A DNA stretch of 64,000 nucleotides, from assembly GCA_035233585.1 (NCBI GenBank), contig CP141154.1, positions 84,200,501 through 84,264,500 on the forward strand. Reading direction: 5' to 3'. Positions 1-12,240 of the stretch are shown in pieces. The notes below the pieces were generated by a model. The model was given only the letters and a program-made list of their open reading frames with translations, searched no databases and was not told the origin of the DNA. Numbering within the stretch: the first letter of the stretch is position 1; each line of letters starts with the position of its first letter. The position numbers were made by a program, and so were the translations under genes. The DNA is from Antiaris toxicaria (Eukaryota > Streptophyta > Magnoliopsida > Rosales > Moraceae).

Positions 1-274
1 ATTTTTCAAAGGGCTGTTAGTGAGCATATCTAGATTAATCAATTTTCAATTTTGTTTATATATGTAAGATTATAATGTACAACAATTTCATATGTGTTTT
101 AAATTTTATTGGCTTGTAGACTGTAACTAATATTGATTTTAGCTGCATCTACTAATACTTGATGACTGTCACAACTACTTGACGTTGATGTTACTTTTGT
201 GGAACAAAAAACCAAACAATGTATAACATTATGATACTATGTTACTCCTGGTAAGTTGAATAACACGATACATT
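1..274. other. AT-rich flank left of Harbinger relic
   Basis: No gene is recognisable. This is AT-rich sequence before the first codon of the transposase relic. A terminal inverted repeat of the Harbinger element would be expected here or just outside the window, but I could not see a convincing one. Confidence 0.4.
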
Positions 275-1711
275 ATGGATAACATAGACAGTGATGATGA
301 CATGGGCACCATAGCCTGTGTGCTATATGCACACTTGAAAAAGTTGCAAAATCGAAATGAGAAAAGGCATGACTCCATTTTAACTGGGGCACTTAAGACT
401 AATGAGTTGCTGTACAGTAATGACGATAACTTAAAATAGAAGACACGGATGAATAGGCGCATATTTGTAGTTTTGTGCAAGTTGGTACAAACAAAGGGTT
501 TACTGCAATCGACATATCGTATCTCTGTACCTGAGCAATTATTAATATTCATTGAAATACTTTGCCATGCAATGATGAATAGGCAGACGCAGAATATTTG
601 GCAACATTCAGGTGAGATGCTATAGAGGTGGTTTACAAATATACTCGAAGCACTATTTATGTTGAAGGACAAGTTTATATGCCTGCTTAATTATAATCAA
701 GTTCCACCGTATATCATAGAGAACGCATATAAATATAGACCTTAGTTTGATGTATGTCTCCATTTTCATTGAATGTTGTAGTTAATAATTGCATTTGTTT
801 ATTTCATGTTTAAACTGAACAATAACAAACTTGTTTTTTAAGAACTGGGTTGGAGCTATTGATGGCACCCAGGTGCCATGCATTCTCCCAGCCAATAATT
901 CACTTGCTTAGCAAAATAGGAAAGGAGTCAACACGCAAAAAATCATAGCTGTGGTTTCATTTGATATGATGTTCACATGCATGGTTGTAGGATGGAAAGG
1001 TTCAGCATATGATGCAAGGATTTTGGCATAGGCAATGGCTATCAATGGGTTCCCATTACTGCCAGCAGGTTTTTTGACTCACATCTTTATTGTATATAAA
1101 GTTTTGAAGACATATATATATATCTACAGTAATTGTAATCACTTCTACGTATATAAAATGTAGGTAAATTTTACGTAGTAGACTCAGGTTACGCAAACAA
1201 TGAGCATTTTCTAACTCCTTACCGAGGAAAAACTTACTACTTGCCTGAGAATCGTTAGTGACGATATAGACTAACTAGTAGAAAAGAAGTTTTTAATTAC
1301 ACCCACACATCTTTAAGGAACTGTATTGAAAGGACATTTGGTATATGGAAAGCAATATTCGAAATACTAACTAAAATGAATAGTTATCCCATTGAAAAAC
1401 AAGTTAAGATACCAATTGTTTGTGTGATACCAATTGTTTGTGTGATATTGCATAACTCCATAAGGATTCATGCAACGGTTGAACCTGATCTGCTGCTTTA
1501 GACCTACATGCATGACATGCCAATAGACGTTGCTTCTACATTTGTGTCTACCAATGAAGATAATGTCGAGGAAGTTGACGACGATGAAGATGACGATGAT
1601 GGTTACGTGGTCCCACATACGAACATTACAAACTCCAACATGCATCAGCAATGTCGAAGAGGGAAAACGATTATAGGTCATTTCCGAGATGTTGTGATGT
1701 ATCAAATGTGA
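275..1711 (+). pseudogene. PIF/Harbinger (HARBI1-like) transposase relic
   Basis: Joined conceptual translation gives the HARBI1/DDE_Tnp_4 layout. An acidic N-terminus (MDNIDSDDDMG) is followed by a helical region ending in NIWQHSGEML, then GAIDGT (first catalytic Asp), VVGWKGSAYDARIL, VVDSGYANN (second Asp), LTPYRGKTYYL, and NCIERTFGIWKA (catalytic Glu), ending in an acidic tail that closes at a TGA. Two introns with GT..AG ends restore the frame: 752-842 (before NWVGAIDG) and 1069-1163 (between LLPAG and GKFYVVDSG). At least seven in-frame stops break it (for example in the LK*KTR, ML*RW, RP*FD and NR**RY contexts). An in-frame 18-bp tandem duplication lies at 1411-1446. The enzyme would be a nuclear cut-and-paste DNA transposase. 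The Myb-like partner ORF of PIF elements is not visible. The family is secure; the terminal repeats were not found. Confidence 0.88.
1411..1446 (+). repeat. 18-bp tandem duplication in transposase relic
   Basis: Two exact consecutive copies of an 18-bp unit beginning ACCAATTGTT add six residues (the PIVCVI segment occurs twice) just before the conserved LHN motif of the transposase. The insertion is in frame but lies in a core helix, so it fits decay rather than function. Confidence 0.85.
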
Positions 1712-2149
1712 GAGATATACTAACAATACCCATAGTATAGACTTTGATGTGTAGAGTATTATTCATTCCAAGGTGTTGTGATTTTTTTTTTCTCCAAAGA
1801 TAATTAAGCTGCCCAATGATAGTAATTGTTAGAGTTGGTTTTATGGCCCCATATATTTTGTGTACATGTTTTGCACTGGTTATATATGAAAAAAAAATTC
1901 GTAATTTAGCCGGATATTATAAACATTACATTTTAATCAATTTGCCTCTTCTTCTAACAATCTTTGAATTTTTATTATAAATTTTTACAAAATTTTAACC
2001 CCTAATGCACGCATCCCCAAGAAAGTTGTATTTTATAACATATTCTATAATTTCTATCACTAATTTCTATAACAACTTTTTTCCAAAAATATTTACTCAA
2101 ACACAATCTCTAGAACTATATCTGGTTTTCAAAACTAACATCTTCAAAA
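1712..2149. other. AT-rich spacer
   Basis: AT-rich sequence after the transposase stop codon. I see no coding region, RNA gene or recognisable element. The 3' end of the Harbinger element presumably lies here. Confidence 0.4.
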
Positions 2150-2545
2150 ATACATATCTAAAACTCCTCCCAAACTCCCCCTCATTTTGTTTGTTTTATT
2201 TTTTATTTTTTTATTTTTTTATTTTTTCTTTATGGTGGAAAACTGTACAACATTGAAACGGATTTGTAAAAGCAATATATATATATATATAAGAAGCAAC
2301 TAGCAATTTTTAAAATATAATAAAAAAGGTGGATTTTATGTAAAAACAAAAATACATCTCTAAAACTTTCCCCAAACTCCTCCTCATTTTGTTTTTTTTA
2401 TTTTTTATTTTTTTATTTTTTCTTTTTGGTGGAAAACTGTACAACATTGAAACGAATTTGTAAAAAGAAAAAAATATATATACATATATATATAAAAGAA
2501 GCAACTAGCAATTTTTTAAAATATGATAATAGAGGTAGATTTTTA
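2150..2545 (+). repeat. Tandem duplication, ~202-bp unit
   Basis: Two adjacent copies of the same segment. Each starts with a TACAT(A/C)TCTAAAAC motif at about 2151 and 2353, continues through a T-rich run, then GGTGGAAAACTGTACAACAT, an AT dinucleotide run, and GAAGCAACTAGCAATTTTT. The copies differ mainly in the lengths of the T and TA runs. No coding function is apparent. Confidence 0.85.
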
Positions 2546-2910
2546 AAATATTTATAATAAAATTAAGAAAACATAAGATAGTATATGCAGCAAATTTTAA
2601 AAATTTTATATTAAATTGTATTAATTTAAGTAGTTATATAGAATAAATTATTTTATAATTTATATATTTTGAGAGAAAAATCAATAAGAGCATTAAAAAC
2701 TTTAACAAACTAATTTTATTTATTTTATTCTATTCTAATTTCTAGATGATAAAATATATGAACACTTTGTCTATTGAATTATATTCGGTATATGGTTTTT
2801 ACCTTCTAATCACTTAGAGCTATCAGAACTAATTATTATTATTATCATTATTATTATTAGGAGTACAATGATAAACTCTGTTCTTTTGGAATCAATGGTC
2901 TATCCAAAAC
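2546..2910. other. AT-rich spacer with ATT microsatellite
   Basis: Low-complexity AT-rich sequence, including an imperfect ATT trinucleotide run at about 2832-2860. No gene is seen. Its last five bases (AAAAC, 2906-2910) are the left target-site duplication of the solo LTR that follows. Confidence 0.5.
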
Positions 2911-5900
2911 TGTGGTGGCCCGCACTTCTACGTGGAGGCTGAACAGCACTATCATAGTCCAGCTCTGAAGCCAACTATGATAGTCTGCCATCTCATGGGT
3001 CGCTGGCACTTATTTTTAACTTACTTTCTTTATTTAACATACTTATTTTAACTTTTCATTTTAACGTGAACATAACAAAAATTTTTTTCTTTAAACTATT
3101 TTAAAACTTGAAACTTGTATCATTGTAAAATATTTATTATAATAAATATCTTATATTGTCATAACTTACTTTACATCATAAAACATCATTTCAATATCCC
3201 TTTAAATACTGCTCAGTAGAAGACTTGTAGTAGAACCATAATCCTCACCCAGTCCCTTGGCACATGCAGATCCTGCCCATCATCCATCATCTCATCTATT
3301 GACGTGCAGGTTGCTTACCGGTAACATGAACAAACTCGTGAGCTAATTGCTCAGTAAGTTCAAACATTCATACATGACTTACAAATACTCACACCATATA
3401 GTACAAAGCATTAACATAACATATAACATACAAAGCTTATGTATATCAACTTATGTTAGTCACATTATGCTTGTTTATCTTTCATTCTTTCATTTCCATT
3501 GTTCTTTCTTTCTTTAATATCATTCTATTTTTTTCTTTTCCTTAGTTTACTTTTAGTTTCACTTGCGAGCCCCATTGATGGTTGTACATGAACTTTAATT
3601 TTTTACTACCGCACCTTTAGGGTAGTGCCTTTAACCCTTTAATTACTGTACCTTCGGGGTAGCACCACACTAGGGTGGAGGTTAGACCATAAATGCCTTT
3701 AACTACCATACCTTCGGGGTAGCACCACACTAAGGTGGATGCCTTAAACATAAAACCTCACCTTATAGGGAGGCCAGTACGCCAACATTTAAATCTTCAA
3801 TCTTATTATCTTTCTTATTTTTATCTTTCTTTACTTTAACTTATCATTCTTTTCGACTTCGTGAACTTGTTAAAATGTCATGTCTCAATTGCACAATTTC
3901 CATAATGTGCAAGCCAGAAACTTTTCTTTAAACACATAAACATAACAGTCAGTTCATGTTGCAGATAAGAAAATGTCTGAACTCTTATATACTTCATTAG
4001 TATCTCCCTTTTTGCCTTCTAGGTCCGTAGACATTCCTTCATCATGTCTGGATCGGGTCCCAATAACCAAAATAATCACGGTTATTTTTAATACTTATTT
4101 CATACTTAAAACATCACAAAAATGTAAAAATTCTAAGTCTGAGTCCCTAACGGTGAATTTAGGGATCTAACATTTCATTTTTAACCATTCCTTCAACTTT
4201 TGCCAAAATGACCATTTTGTCCCAATCTTTTGACAAAATTACCATTTTGTTCATGGACTTTTCTTGTACTTAAATCTTAATTTTGGCAATTAAAATCTTA
4301 ATTAACCCCATTTTTCACTTGTCTGCTAACTTTTGAAAAAATAACCATTGTGTCCCAAACTTTTGGTAAAATTATCATTTTGCCTTTAGCAGGATTTTTC
4401 TACTTAAACCTTGCTTTTGGCCTTTAAAATCCTAATTAAAACCTTTGAATCATATTTAAAGCCCTAACGATTCATTTTGATTATTTCCTAAAATTTTGCC
4501 CAAAATGACTAATTTACCCCTAATGAGATTTTCTTACTTTTCTTCGATTTAAAACTTGATTCTGGCATTTAAAATCTCAATTAAGGCCTGAGGATACTAT
4601 TCCAAGTCTTAACGCCTCTTTTTTCTAACTTTTGAAAAAATGATCATTTCGTCCCCAACTTTTTATAAAATGACCATTTTATCTCTAGCGAGATTTTTTT
4701 TCATAAATCTACTTTTCCTTGACTTAAAACTTAATTTTGGTCTTTAAAATCTTAATTAAGCTATTTTAAGGCCCTAACGATCCTTTTCTAACATTCTTGA
4801 AATTTTTTGTCAAAATGACCGTTTTACCCCTGATGGGTCTGTAGGCGGTAAACTATTCACTTTAGCGTTTTAATGGGATTTTCTAAGCCCAAAAATCATG
4901 AAATAATTTTTCTTAGACCTTACTATGCTTTTACAGTACTAATTATTGCAAATCCCTGTTTACTATTCACCAACCCTCAGGAGGTATTATTCTGATCCTG
5001 AGTCGTTTATCCTCCTTTTTCTTGCGTTTCGGAGCTTCAAATGGACGTTTTACTAATTCTCAAAACATCCGTCCTTCTTTCCCGAGCCTAACTCCGAGCT
5101 TCAGGTTTTCAAACTCCGACCACATTTTAGCCCTCATTTCCCAAAATACCCTTCGAGCCGTTCTAAAAATTTCGGCAGAATTTTCACTTAAATTTTAGGT
5201 TCCTGGCGTTTAGGTAACACCTCAAAACCATCTAACCTGCCACGTACTAAACCAGAGGCCTAATTTTTATGTAAAAACACAAACTTTTTATGTAAAATTT
5301 TCCTTAAAGACCTAGTCGTTTCTAACGACATTTCGGTTCGTTTTTGTCTACTCTCACCCTTGGTTTTTATCTATATTTCAATCATAAATTTTTCCTTCAC
5401 AAAATCACATTTCCTCACAAAATTTTCAATTCATCAAATAACCTAGCCCACAGGTTTTCTTTCATTTCATGCACAAAAATTAAAGTTTTGGGCTTCTAAA
5501 TTCTTCCTAATTCAATCACAACTCAATCTTGATTTTTGAATCAATAAGCCATCAACATTCAAACTTAAAATTTCATTCCTCATTCCATCTGAAACTCACG
5601 GTTTTTCCATTAAACCAAGTACATGAATATTTTGTTTCAAGCACCTACTCCATTCTTTACTTTCATCACATGCTAACCTAGCTTTTTGGAGCAAAAACTA
5701 ACAAAATTCTAGCTTGAAATTCACCCCACAATTCCATATACAAGCCCACGATTTTTCCTTGGTAAACATGCATCAAATTGTGTTTTTCAAGCTCTAATCC
5801 TTTCCTTGCCCTAATCACATGCTAAGCTAACTTTCTAAAGCATACTAACAAAATCAAAGCTTAAAATTCATCCCACCCACACGCAAGTCCATGGTTTCAT

Positions 5901-6807
5901 CACCAAAAACTTAAGAAAAAATTGGAAAAATTGAAGCTTACCTCACAATAATGATCCACTTGAACTTGGGATGAGTTTTTAGCAAGCTTGGCTTGAAAAT
6001 TTTGAAGCAAACTTTGGCTTGGTTGTGGTGGGAACGCACGGCAGAAATGGGCAGCCAAGAACTGAGTTTTTTTTTCCTGTTTTCTTCTCTGTTTTTCTAG
6101 CCAAGAACTGTGGCGTAAGTGGTAAAAAAGAAAGGGGCTTGTTAGCAAAATTTTTGGGGGCTATTTAGCAAACTTTTTGGGTAATTTTGGCATAGTTTAC
6201 GGGTTGTTTTGCAAGAATCAAAATTTTTTTTGGCTGATTTCTTCCACCAACCGACTCACTTTGCCCATTTCTTTCCCAAATTTTTCAAAATTTCCATGCC
6301 ATTTTGGAATGATCTTGGCCATTGGATCAAAGCCACTTTAAACTACAATCATTGGATCTCTTATTTCTTTCCACCCTAATTTTCATCCATTTATTGCATC
6401 ATTAGGTGACATCATGGATGACATCACTTATTAATTCTCAGTCAAATTTGACCAAAAGTCAAACCGAATAAAATTTCACCAAAATCCTTTGGATTTTTTA
6501 GGCCGTCCATGCGATTGGTTTACTTTAAATCACTTTTATTTGGCCAAAAATCCATACCATATGTATTTCGTCTTTTAGTACACCCCGATCGTCGTCTAGG
6601 GTTTTTGATTCCGAATTGCCATCGTTTTACTTTTTTCGGTTCGGTAAAACTTTTCATCAACGAATTCCTAACCTTTAACATTGTTAAAACATTTTATTAC
6701 GTTCTAAACAATATTAAATCATACATTTTACATTTTAAATGTAAAAATCATTGTATACCTACATTATACATGTCTTCCAAGAACGATGAAATTTCTCGTT
6801 TATCACA
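2911..6807 (-). mobile_element. Solo LTR, Ty3/Gypsy (Tekay-like), 3.9 kb
   Basis: Begins TGTGGTGGCCCGCAC and ends TATCACA on the + strand. It is flanked by perfect 5-bp duplications AAAAC at 2906-2910 and 6808-6812. Its left end matches the outer end of the Gypsy-2 LTR at 12241 (CCCGC box, hyphenated CTATCATAG-type repeats, CTCATGGGTCGC), and its right end matches the opposite LTR end near 15660-15830. It therefore belongs to a diverged relative of the Gypsy-1/2 family in minus orientation. No internal region remains, so an LTR-LTR recombination event is inferred. Its small ORFs do not resemble proteins. Confidence 0.88.
3596..3745 (-). repeat. 60-bp tandem repeat inside solo LTR
   Basis: TACCTTCGGGGTAGCACCAC recurs with a 60-bp period (ACCTTCGG at about 3650 and 3710), with a weaker earlier copy at about 3608. 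The position corresponds to the repeated 'CTTCGGGGCTATG' block of the Gypsy-1/2 LTRs. Confidence 0.75.
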
Positions 6808-6812
6808 AAAAC

Positions 6813-8289
6813 AAAAGTCCTAGACTCTTATTTATAATGAATAGATTAGGCGTTACGTTATAATGAATAGACTAAAATTTTAAAATTCAATTATTAGTGT
6901 GCCATTTAATTTTTACTTTGAGAACTCAATTTAAAATTTTAGGTGTATTAAACATTAATTTGATGATATTTTGAATCTTTTGACAAATTTTGAAAATTTT
7001 ATAATTTTACCCCAACTTTTATAAAATAAAATTATAAAAAAAATTAATTAAAAATTAAAATAAATAAATAAATTTATCCAAAAAATGAAATAAAATAAAA
7101 CATTCAACCGTTCTATGGCATTCACCTACTTTATCTCCATTATTCAATTGCTCTCACCAGCTCCTTCGTCCTGTCTCCTCACCATCATAATTTTTCTTTA
7201 TTTTTTATATTTCTTTTTCTTTTTCACAGCTTACATTTTAGAAACTTTTTAGCTTTTTCTTTCTTTCTTCCACTCTCTTCACTGATTCCCCCTTTCTCTT
7301 TTTTTTTACAAAATTTTTCAAAAAAAAAAAAAATCATTCCCTCATTCTCCAAGAAATCCCTAACCTTTTTCTATATCTCATCCTAGCAACCATACTCTTT
7401 CTCTTTAACTCTTACTTTCTCTCTCTTCTCCTTACTCTCTTTAGCTCTCTATCTGTTTTCTTTCTACCTATCTCTAACCTTCTCTTCCCCATGGCCACCC
7501 AACTGTTGGCCAAAGCAAGCCCCATCACTACTGCCACTAACTCAACCCAAGGCCACTGCCACACCATCACCAACCAAAACTCCATCGCCGCCAGACCAAG
7601 CTAGAAGCCAACTGTTGAGCCTCACCCTCCTCACGTAGCCCTGCCACATTGGAGCTGAGCCACGCCTAAGCCGAGACCATGGCCATACATTCCTGTTAAT
7701 TCCACAGTCAAAGCCAGCCACAACCACCGGTAACTCATCGATCACAAACCCGAACTTGAGTCTTGCCTCGCCTTCGTCATTCACAGCCAACGCCAAGCAA
7801 TCACCTCTATGTGACCAAGCCACCCAAGTCGACGCCCATGCCTAGCCCAAACTGAAGCTGTGCAGCTGCCACATCACTACTTGTTGTGTTATCGCCATTT
7901 TCCTTGTGAACCTGAGCACCGACTTAAGTGCCAGTCCAAGATTGCGAAGACCCGTGTCGTCTTGAGCTTGAACCCAATGGACCCAACTTCGTGAGCCACC
8001 CAACGCCCATCCAAGTCAGCTAAGCACCTTGTCACCCTCATGATTGCCATTTGTATTATGATCTAACCATTGCACCAACTGTGCCCAAGTCAGACCTGTC
8101 TTCGCCGAGCCCTAATTGCTACTAGTCGCCTGGGTCCTTGCCTTTCATCGTCTCCTCTGCCATCGTGTTAGCGGTTGAACCCCCACCGATCAACATATAT
8201 ATATAAATGTATGTATCAGTAAATATGCGTATGGGTAAATGTATTTATAATACAACAACAACAAAAATAACAATACAAAAAAAAAAAAA
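6813..8289. other. Unassigned region with CT-rich tract and GC island
   Basis: AT-rich from 6813 to about 7130, then pyrimidine-rich (CT runs, 7180-7490), then an island of clearly higher GC at about 7490-8180 with many CCA/GCC words. An ATG in good context at 7491 opens only a 36-codon frame, and no frame stays open across the island. It ends in TA-rich and poly-A runs (8195-8295). It could be the degenerate 5' part of an unrecognised retroelement or a decayed exon. No protein family is recognised. Confidence 0.4.
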
Positions 8290-8904
8290 AAACTCTGTAA
8301 ACAAACTCCCCCTCATATACAAGTCATGTACCGAATGAATCAATTTATAAGCTTATTACCTCTGAGACGCTTTAGCTATTGGAACATTAAAGTACATAAG
8401 TCATACACGTGAAGCAATCTACTTACTTAGGATTAAGGTTATTACACAATGAACATTAAAAATGAATTAATTTACTCAAACGGACTATGTAAATCAATTG
8501 TACTTTTGTCCAAGTATGATACGTCACCAGCAAGAAACATATCTGTGTCTCTACTCGGGAGTTAAAACTCCAGACAATTAAGACAAACTATCCCTAAATT
8601 AGCATTAGATAGCATAATGTCTTAACATGAGTTAGATGCTCACTCTAACCTCAAAGACTACTGATTATAGATTTGAACTGCTTATTTTAGAATGTTGTCT
8701 TCTCGTATACAAATGTCTATTGTATGTAATATACTAACAGTTTAATAATAAGCATTCAGTGAATCATATTTGCTTACATTTGCTTTAACATGTAAATAAG
8801 ATGAGAACACATAACAATATAATGAATAATTTCTAATATATTACTAATCAGTTCAAAATAAATAAATAAATAAAATGTCTTTCTCGCTTTAGGCATTCCT
8901 AACA
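8290..8904 (-). mobile_element. Copia LTR fragment
   Basis: Matches the right part of the minus-orientation Copia LTR at 59528-60138, with shared blocks such as CTGTAAACAAAC, ACCTCTGAGAC, GGATTAAGGTTATT and TTTAACATGTAAATA. It ends at the LTR terminus CCTAACA at 8904. The left side is truncated at a poly-A run. It sits 251 bp from the start of another LTR of the same family. Confidence 0.8.
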
Positions 8905-9155
8905 CAGCATACACGTGCGAAGAGTGTACATCTCGATAGAGGATAACTCGTCATGGATTTTGTGGTGGGGGCTCATACAAACAGTACATGACTTAGATGT
9001 GCTTAGGAACATAATTTGTATAATCACAATTCTAAGTTTAAGATTCTGTATTACATTATTATATATTACTACGCTGGTTCAAAATAAAATTTTTGAAAAA
9101 TAATTTAAAAATATCCTACTAGGCTTTTTGCTCATTGTTTAAAACAAGTAAACCC

Positions 9156-10271
9156 TGTTGAAAAAACAAAAAATATGCATAGTAGAATTTAAAAAAAAAA
9201 TTTCATAGATCGTTAGAACTCATGTTATCATATACAATAAATTATCAATAATCAAATTTATCTTTCAAAGAAAATGCCTTAGATGCCAGAGTGAATGTTA
9301 GAAACTCAAGAAGACGACATCAAGAAAGGCTTCAACCAACTAGCCTTCTCTGCTATTCTCCAATTTCTAGATAGTTGAGTATGTGGGCACCTGTTTCCTT
9401 GATCAGTATTCTGCGTGCCTTGTCTCCTTTCGACTACCCAGATCTCTTAAGAACTTATTGATGTGGTAATTTGTGCAACAATAAGCCTACTCATCTAAGA
9501 GTTTATGGTCTAAAGAAACAGGAGTAACTGACCCCTATTTATAATATTACATGAGGTGAACTTTTGAATTTTGAATTGGATCAAGAAAAGATTTTCTCTC
9601 ACCAATTTAACCCTCTAAAACCGACTCCACCAAGGGGAAAATCCCCTAAAGAAATTTGGCCATTTTAGTGTAGAGGGAATTCAAAATTCAAATAGGATTT
9701 GAAGTATAATTTATCCTCTCCTTTATCCATAAAAAATCTGAAAATTCCAAGGGGATAAAGCCTTAAAGAATTTGGTTTTTCCCAAGGATGAAGATTCAAA
9801 ATTCGAATAGATTCAAATAAGATTTTTCTCTTCCCCTTTATCCACAAGAAAACCGAATTCCTCCTTTGGAATTATCCATAAGAAATTCAACCATGTGTAG
9901 GATTTGTGATTCATAATTTGATTCAAATTTTAAACTTCACAAATCATTGAATTTTATCCACATGAATAATTTTCCATAACTCCATTTCAAATTCAAATAA
10001 AATCATGAGAACTTTATTTGAAATTCAAAATAATTGTGTAATCTCTTATCTAAAACAAAATTTAAATTCAAACTAAGAGAAAATCTTGTATTCTATTCTT
10101 ATCCATTATGACGCCACCTTAGATTGTGTAAGGATAAGATTTTGTTCAGTTCAAATTTAAATAGGATAATCTTTTAAATTTCAAATATTTATTTTAAGAT
10201 AAGATTTCAAAATTCAAATTAATTACATATTTGAATTTGAAATTCAAATACAATTAATTTAAATTTCAAAT
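9156..10271 (-). mobile_element. Copia-1 3' LTR, left part
   Basis: Matches the left half of the Copia LTRs at 57700 and 60299: TAGATCGTTAGAA, CATATACAATAAA, GGCTTCAACCAACTAGCCTT, and a reverse-complement TATA region near 9534 (CCCTATTTATA). The start at about 9156 is inferred from alignment. The LTR is broken at 10271/10272 by a solo LTR and resumes at 26112. The two parts together total about 2.37 kb. Confidence 0.8.
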
Positions 10272-12240
10272 TGTTAGGAAATGCCCTAAGCATTAGAGAC
10301 ATTTTGATGTATTTATTTTGAATTGGATAATAAAATTATATATAGAGGTTATTCATTACATTGCTATCTGTCCTCATTTTATTTACATGTTAAAGTAAAT
10401 GTAAGCAAATATGGCTCACTGACTGCTTGTGTTAAAACTGTTAGAACGTTGCATGCAATGGACTTTTGTATGCGAGAAGACAATGTTCTAAAGTTAACGG
10501 TCTAAACTATGGTCTGTAGTCTATGGGGTTAGACCGAGTATCTAACTCATGTTAAGACTATTATGTTGTCTAAAGCCTTGGAGGGGACGGTTTGTCTTGA
10601 CTGTCTGGAGCTGGACTCCCAAGTACAGACATAGATATGTTGCTTGGTGGTGACATATTAGACCGGGACTAAAGCGTGATTGATCTACACAGTCCGCTAT
10701 GAGTGGATCAATCTGCTTTTGACGTTCATTAATCCTGAGTAAATGAACTACTTCATGTATATGACTTGTGTACTTTGATGTTCCAATGGCTAAAGTGTCT
10801 CAGAGGTAGTAAGCTTATAGACCGGTTCGTTGGGTGCATGACTTGTATACGATGAAGGGTTTGTTTGCAGATATCAGAATCATAGCTCTAAGGTGTTAAA
10901 GGTATCCTCTTAAAGGCATTATACTGAATGTAAAAATGGACAAGGCCTTGGGTCGTCTGCTGGGCGGATGACTTCTTATTCACATATGGTGAATAATCAT
11001 TTTCTTAATTCGGTAGTATAATGGAACTTTAAGATAACCTGATCAGTAGGATTGAACGGACTTTAACCTAAGGCTGATCATGGATATCATATGAGGGTTT
11101 TGCATACATAACAAGGTCATTGGATAGTAGCTCATCACAGGCTTACGTAATACGGTATATAATTGGGAGTTCAGTTTCAGATTTATAGTGGTGTGACTCT
11201 GAAACTAGTGATCATATGATTGAGTTGTTCGGTAAAAGAATGATGATCATATGGATTTGCGGGAGGCCGATTATATATGTCCAATCAGTCCCTCTACTAG
11301 CTCCACATAATTCCTTAACGTTTGGCAAATTGATTTGTGTATGTTATTGGCTGGTTTATTGTGCATGGATGGTGATGACACAGGATTAGGATGGTAGACA
11401 AGATTTTCTCCGGTTGGATTCAGATTTTGTTTTGGATAATAGAGTACACAATTATTCGAACTCCAAATAAAGTTGCCATGATTTTATTTGAGATTGGATT
11501 GGAGTTGTAGAAAATTATCCATGAGAACAAGAATTTGAAACACAACTGTTTTGTGGATTTTGAAATTTGAAATTTGAATTTGAAATTTAAATTTGAAATT
11601 TGAATTTTGAAATTTGAAATTTGAAATTTGAAATTTGAATTTGAAATTCAAATTTTGAATCACAGTCCAAGTGAGATTCGAATTTGTTGTGGAAAATCCA
11701 CAAGGTTTGAAATTCGAATTTGAGTTGGATTTGGAGAGGATAATCTTGTTAGAATCCTACGTGAATTTTGAATCCAAATCCTAACAAATAGTGGACGAAA
11801 TTTTGAGGATTATCCTTAATGGAATTTCGATTTTTGTGGATAAGGTTCAAGGGAAAAATTCAAGTTTCAATCCCAGTTAAATTTGGATTCTCTCCTCCCT
11901 GAAAAGTGGCTGAAATTATGGAGAAAATCTCCTAGGAAAATTCGGTTATTTTGGATAAGGATGAGATAAGATTCAAGCTTGAAAATCCTAGTGGAATTTT
12001 GATTCTCCCTTATCCTAAATGTGGCCGAATTTTTGGAGGAAAAATCTCATAGGAAATTTCGGATTTTTTGGTTGAAAAAGGGAGATAAAATTCTAGTTAA
12101 AATCTTGTTTAGATTTGGATTGGATTTATCCCATAATGGCCGAATTTGATTGTTGGAATTTTCCCTTGGAAAATTCAGATTTTATGGTTATGGATAAGGG
12201 AGAATATCTTTTCCTAATCCAATTCGAATTCAGAGAATCA
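10272..12240 (+). mobile_element. Copia solo LTR (+), left part
   Basis: Starts TGTTAGGAAATG at 10272, next to the target duplication CAAAT (10267-10271). It matches the LTR at 52211-54628 throughout, including an AAATTTGAA low-complexity array at about 11560-11665. Gypsy-2 interrupts it at 12240/12241, and it continues at 25719. The right-hand CAAAT copy is at 26112-26116, so the original insertion was a plus-strand LTR into the Copia-1 LTR. No internal Copia sequence accompanies it, so it is called a solo LTR. Confidence 0.88.

Noticed and set aside
7542..7823. 93-residue minus-strand ORF in the GC island
   Set aside because: Gly/Val/Trp-rich shadow of a CCA/GCC-rich strand; no family resemblance and no supporting start context.
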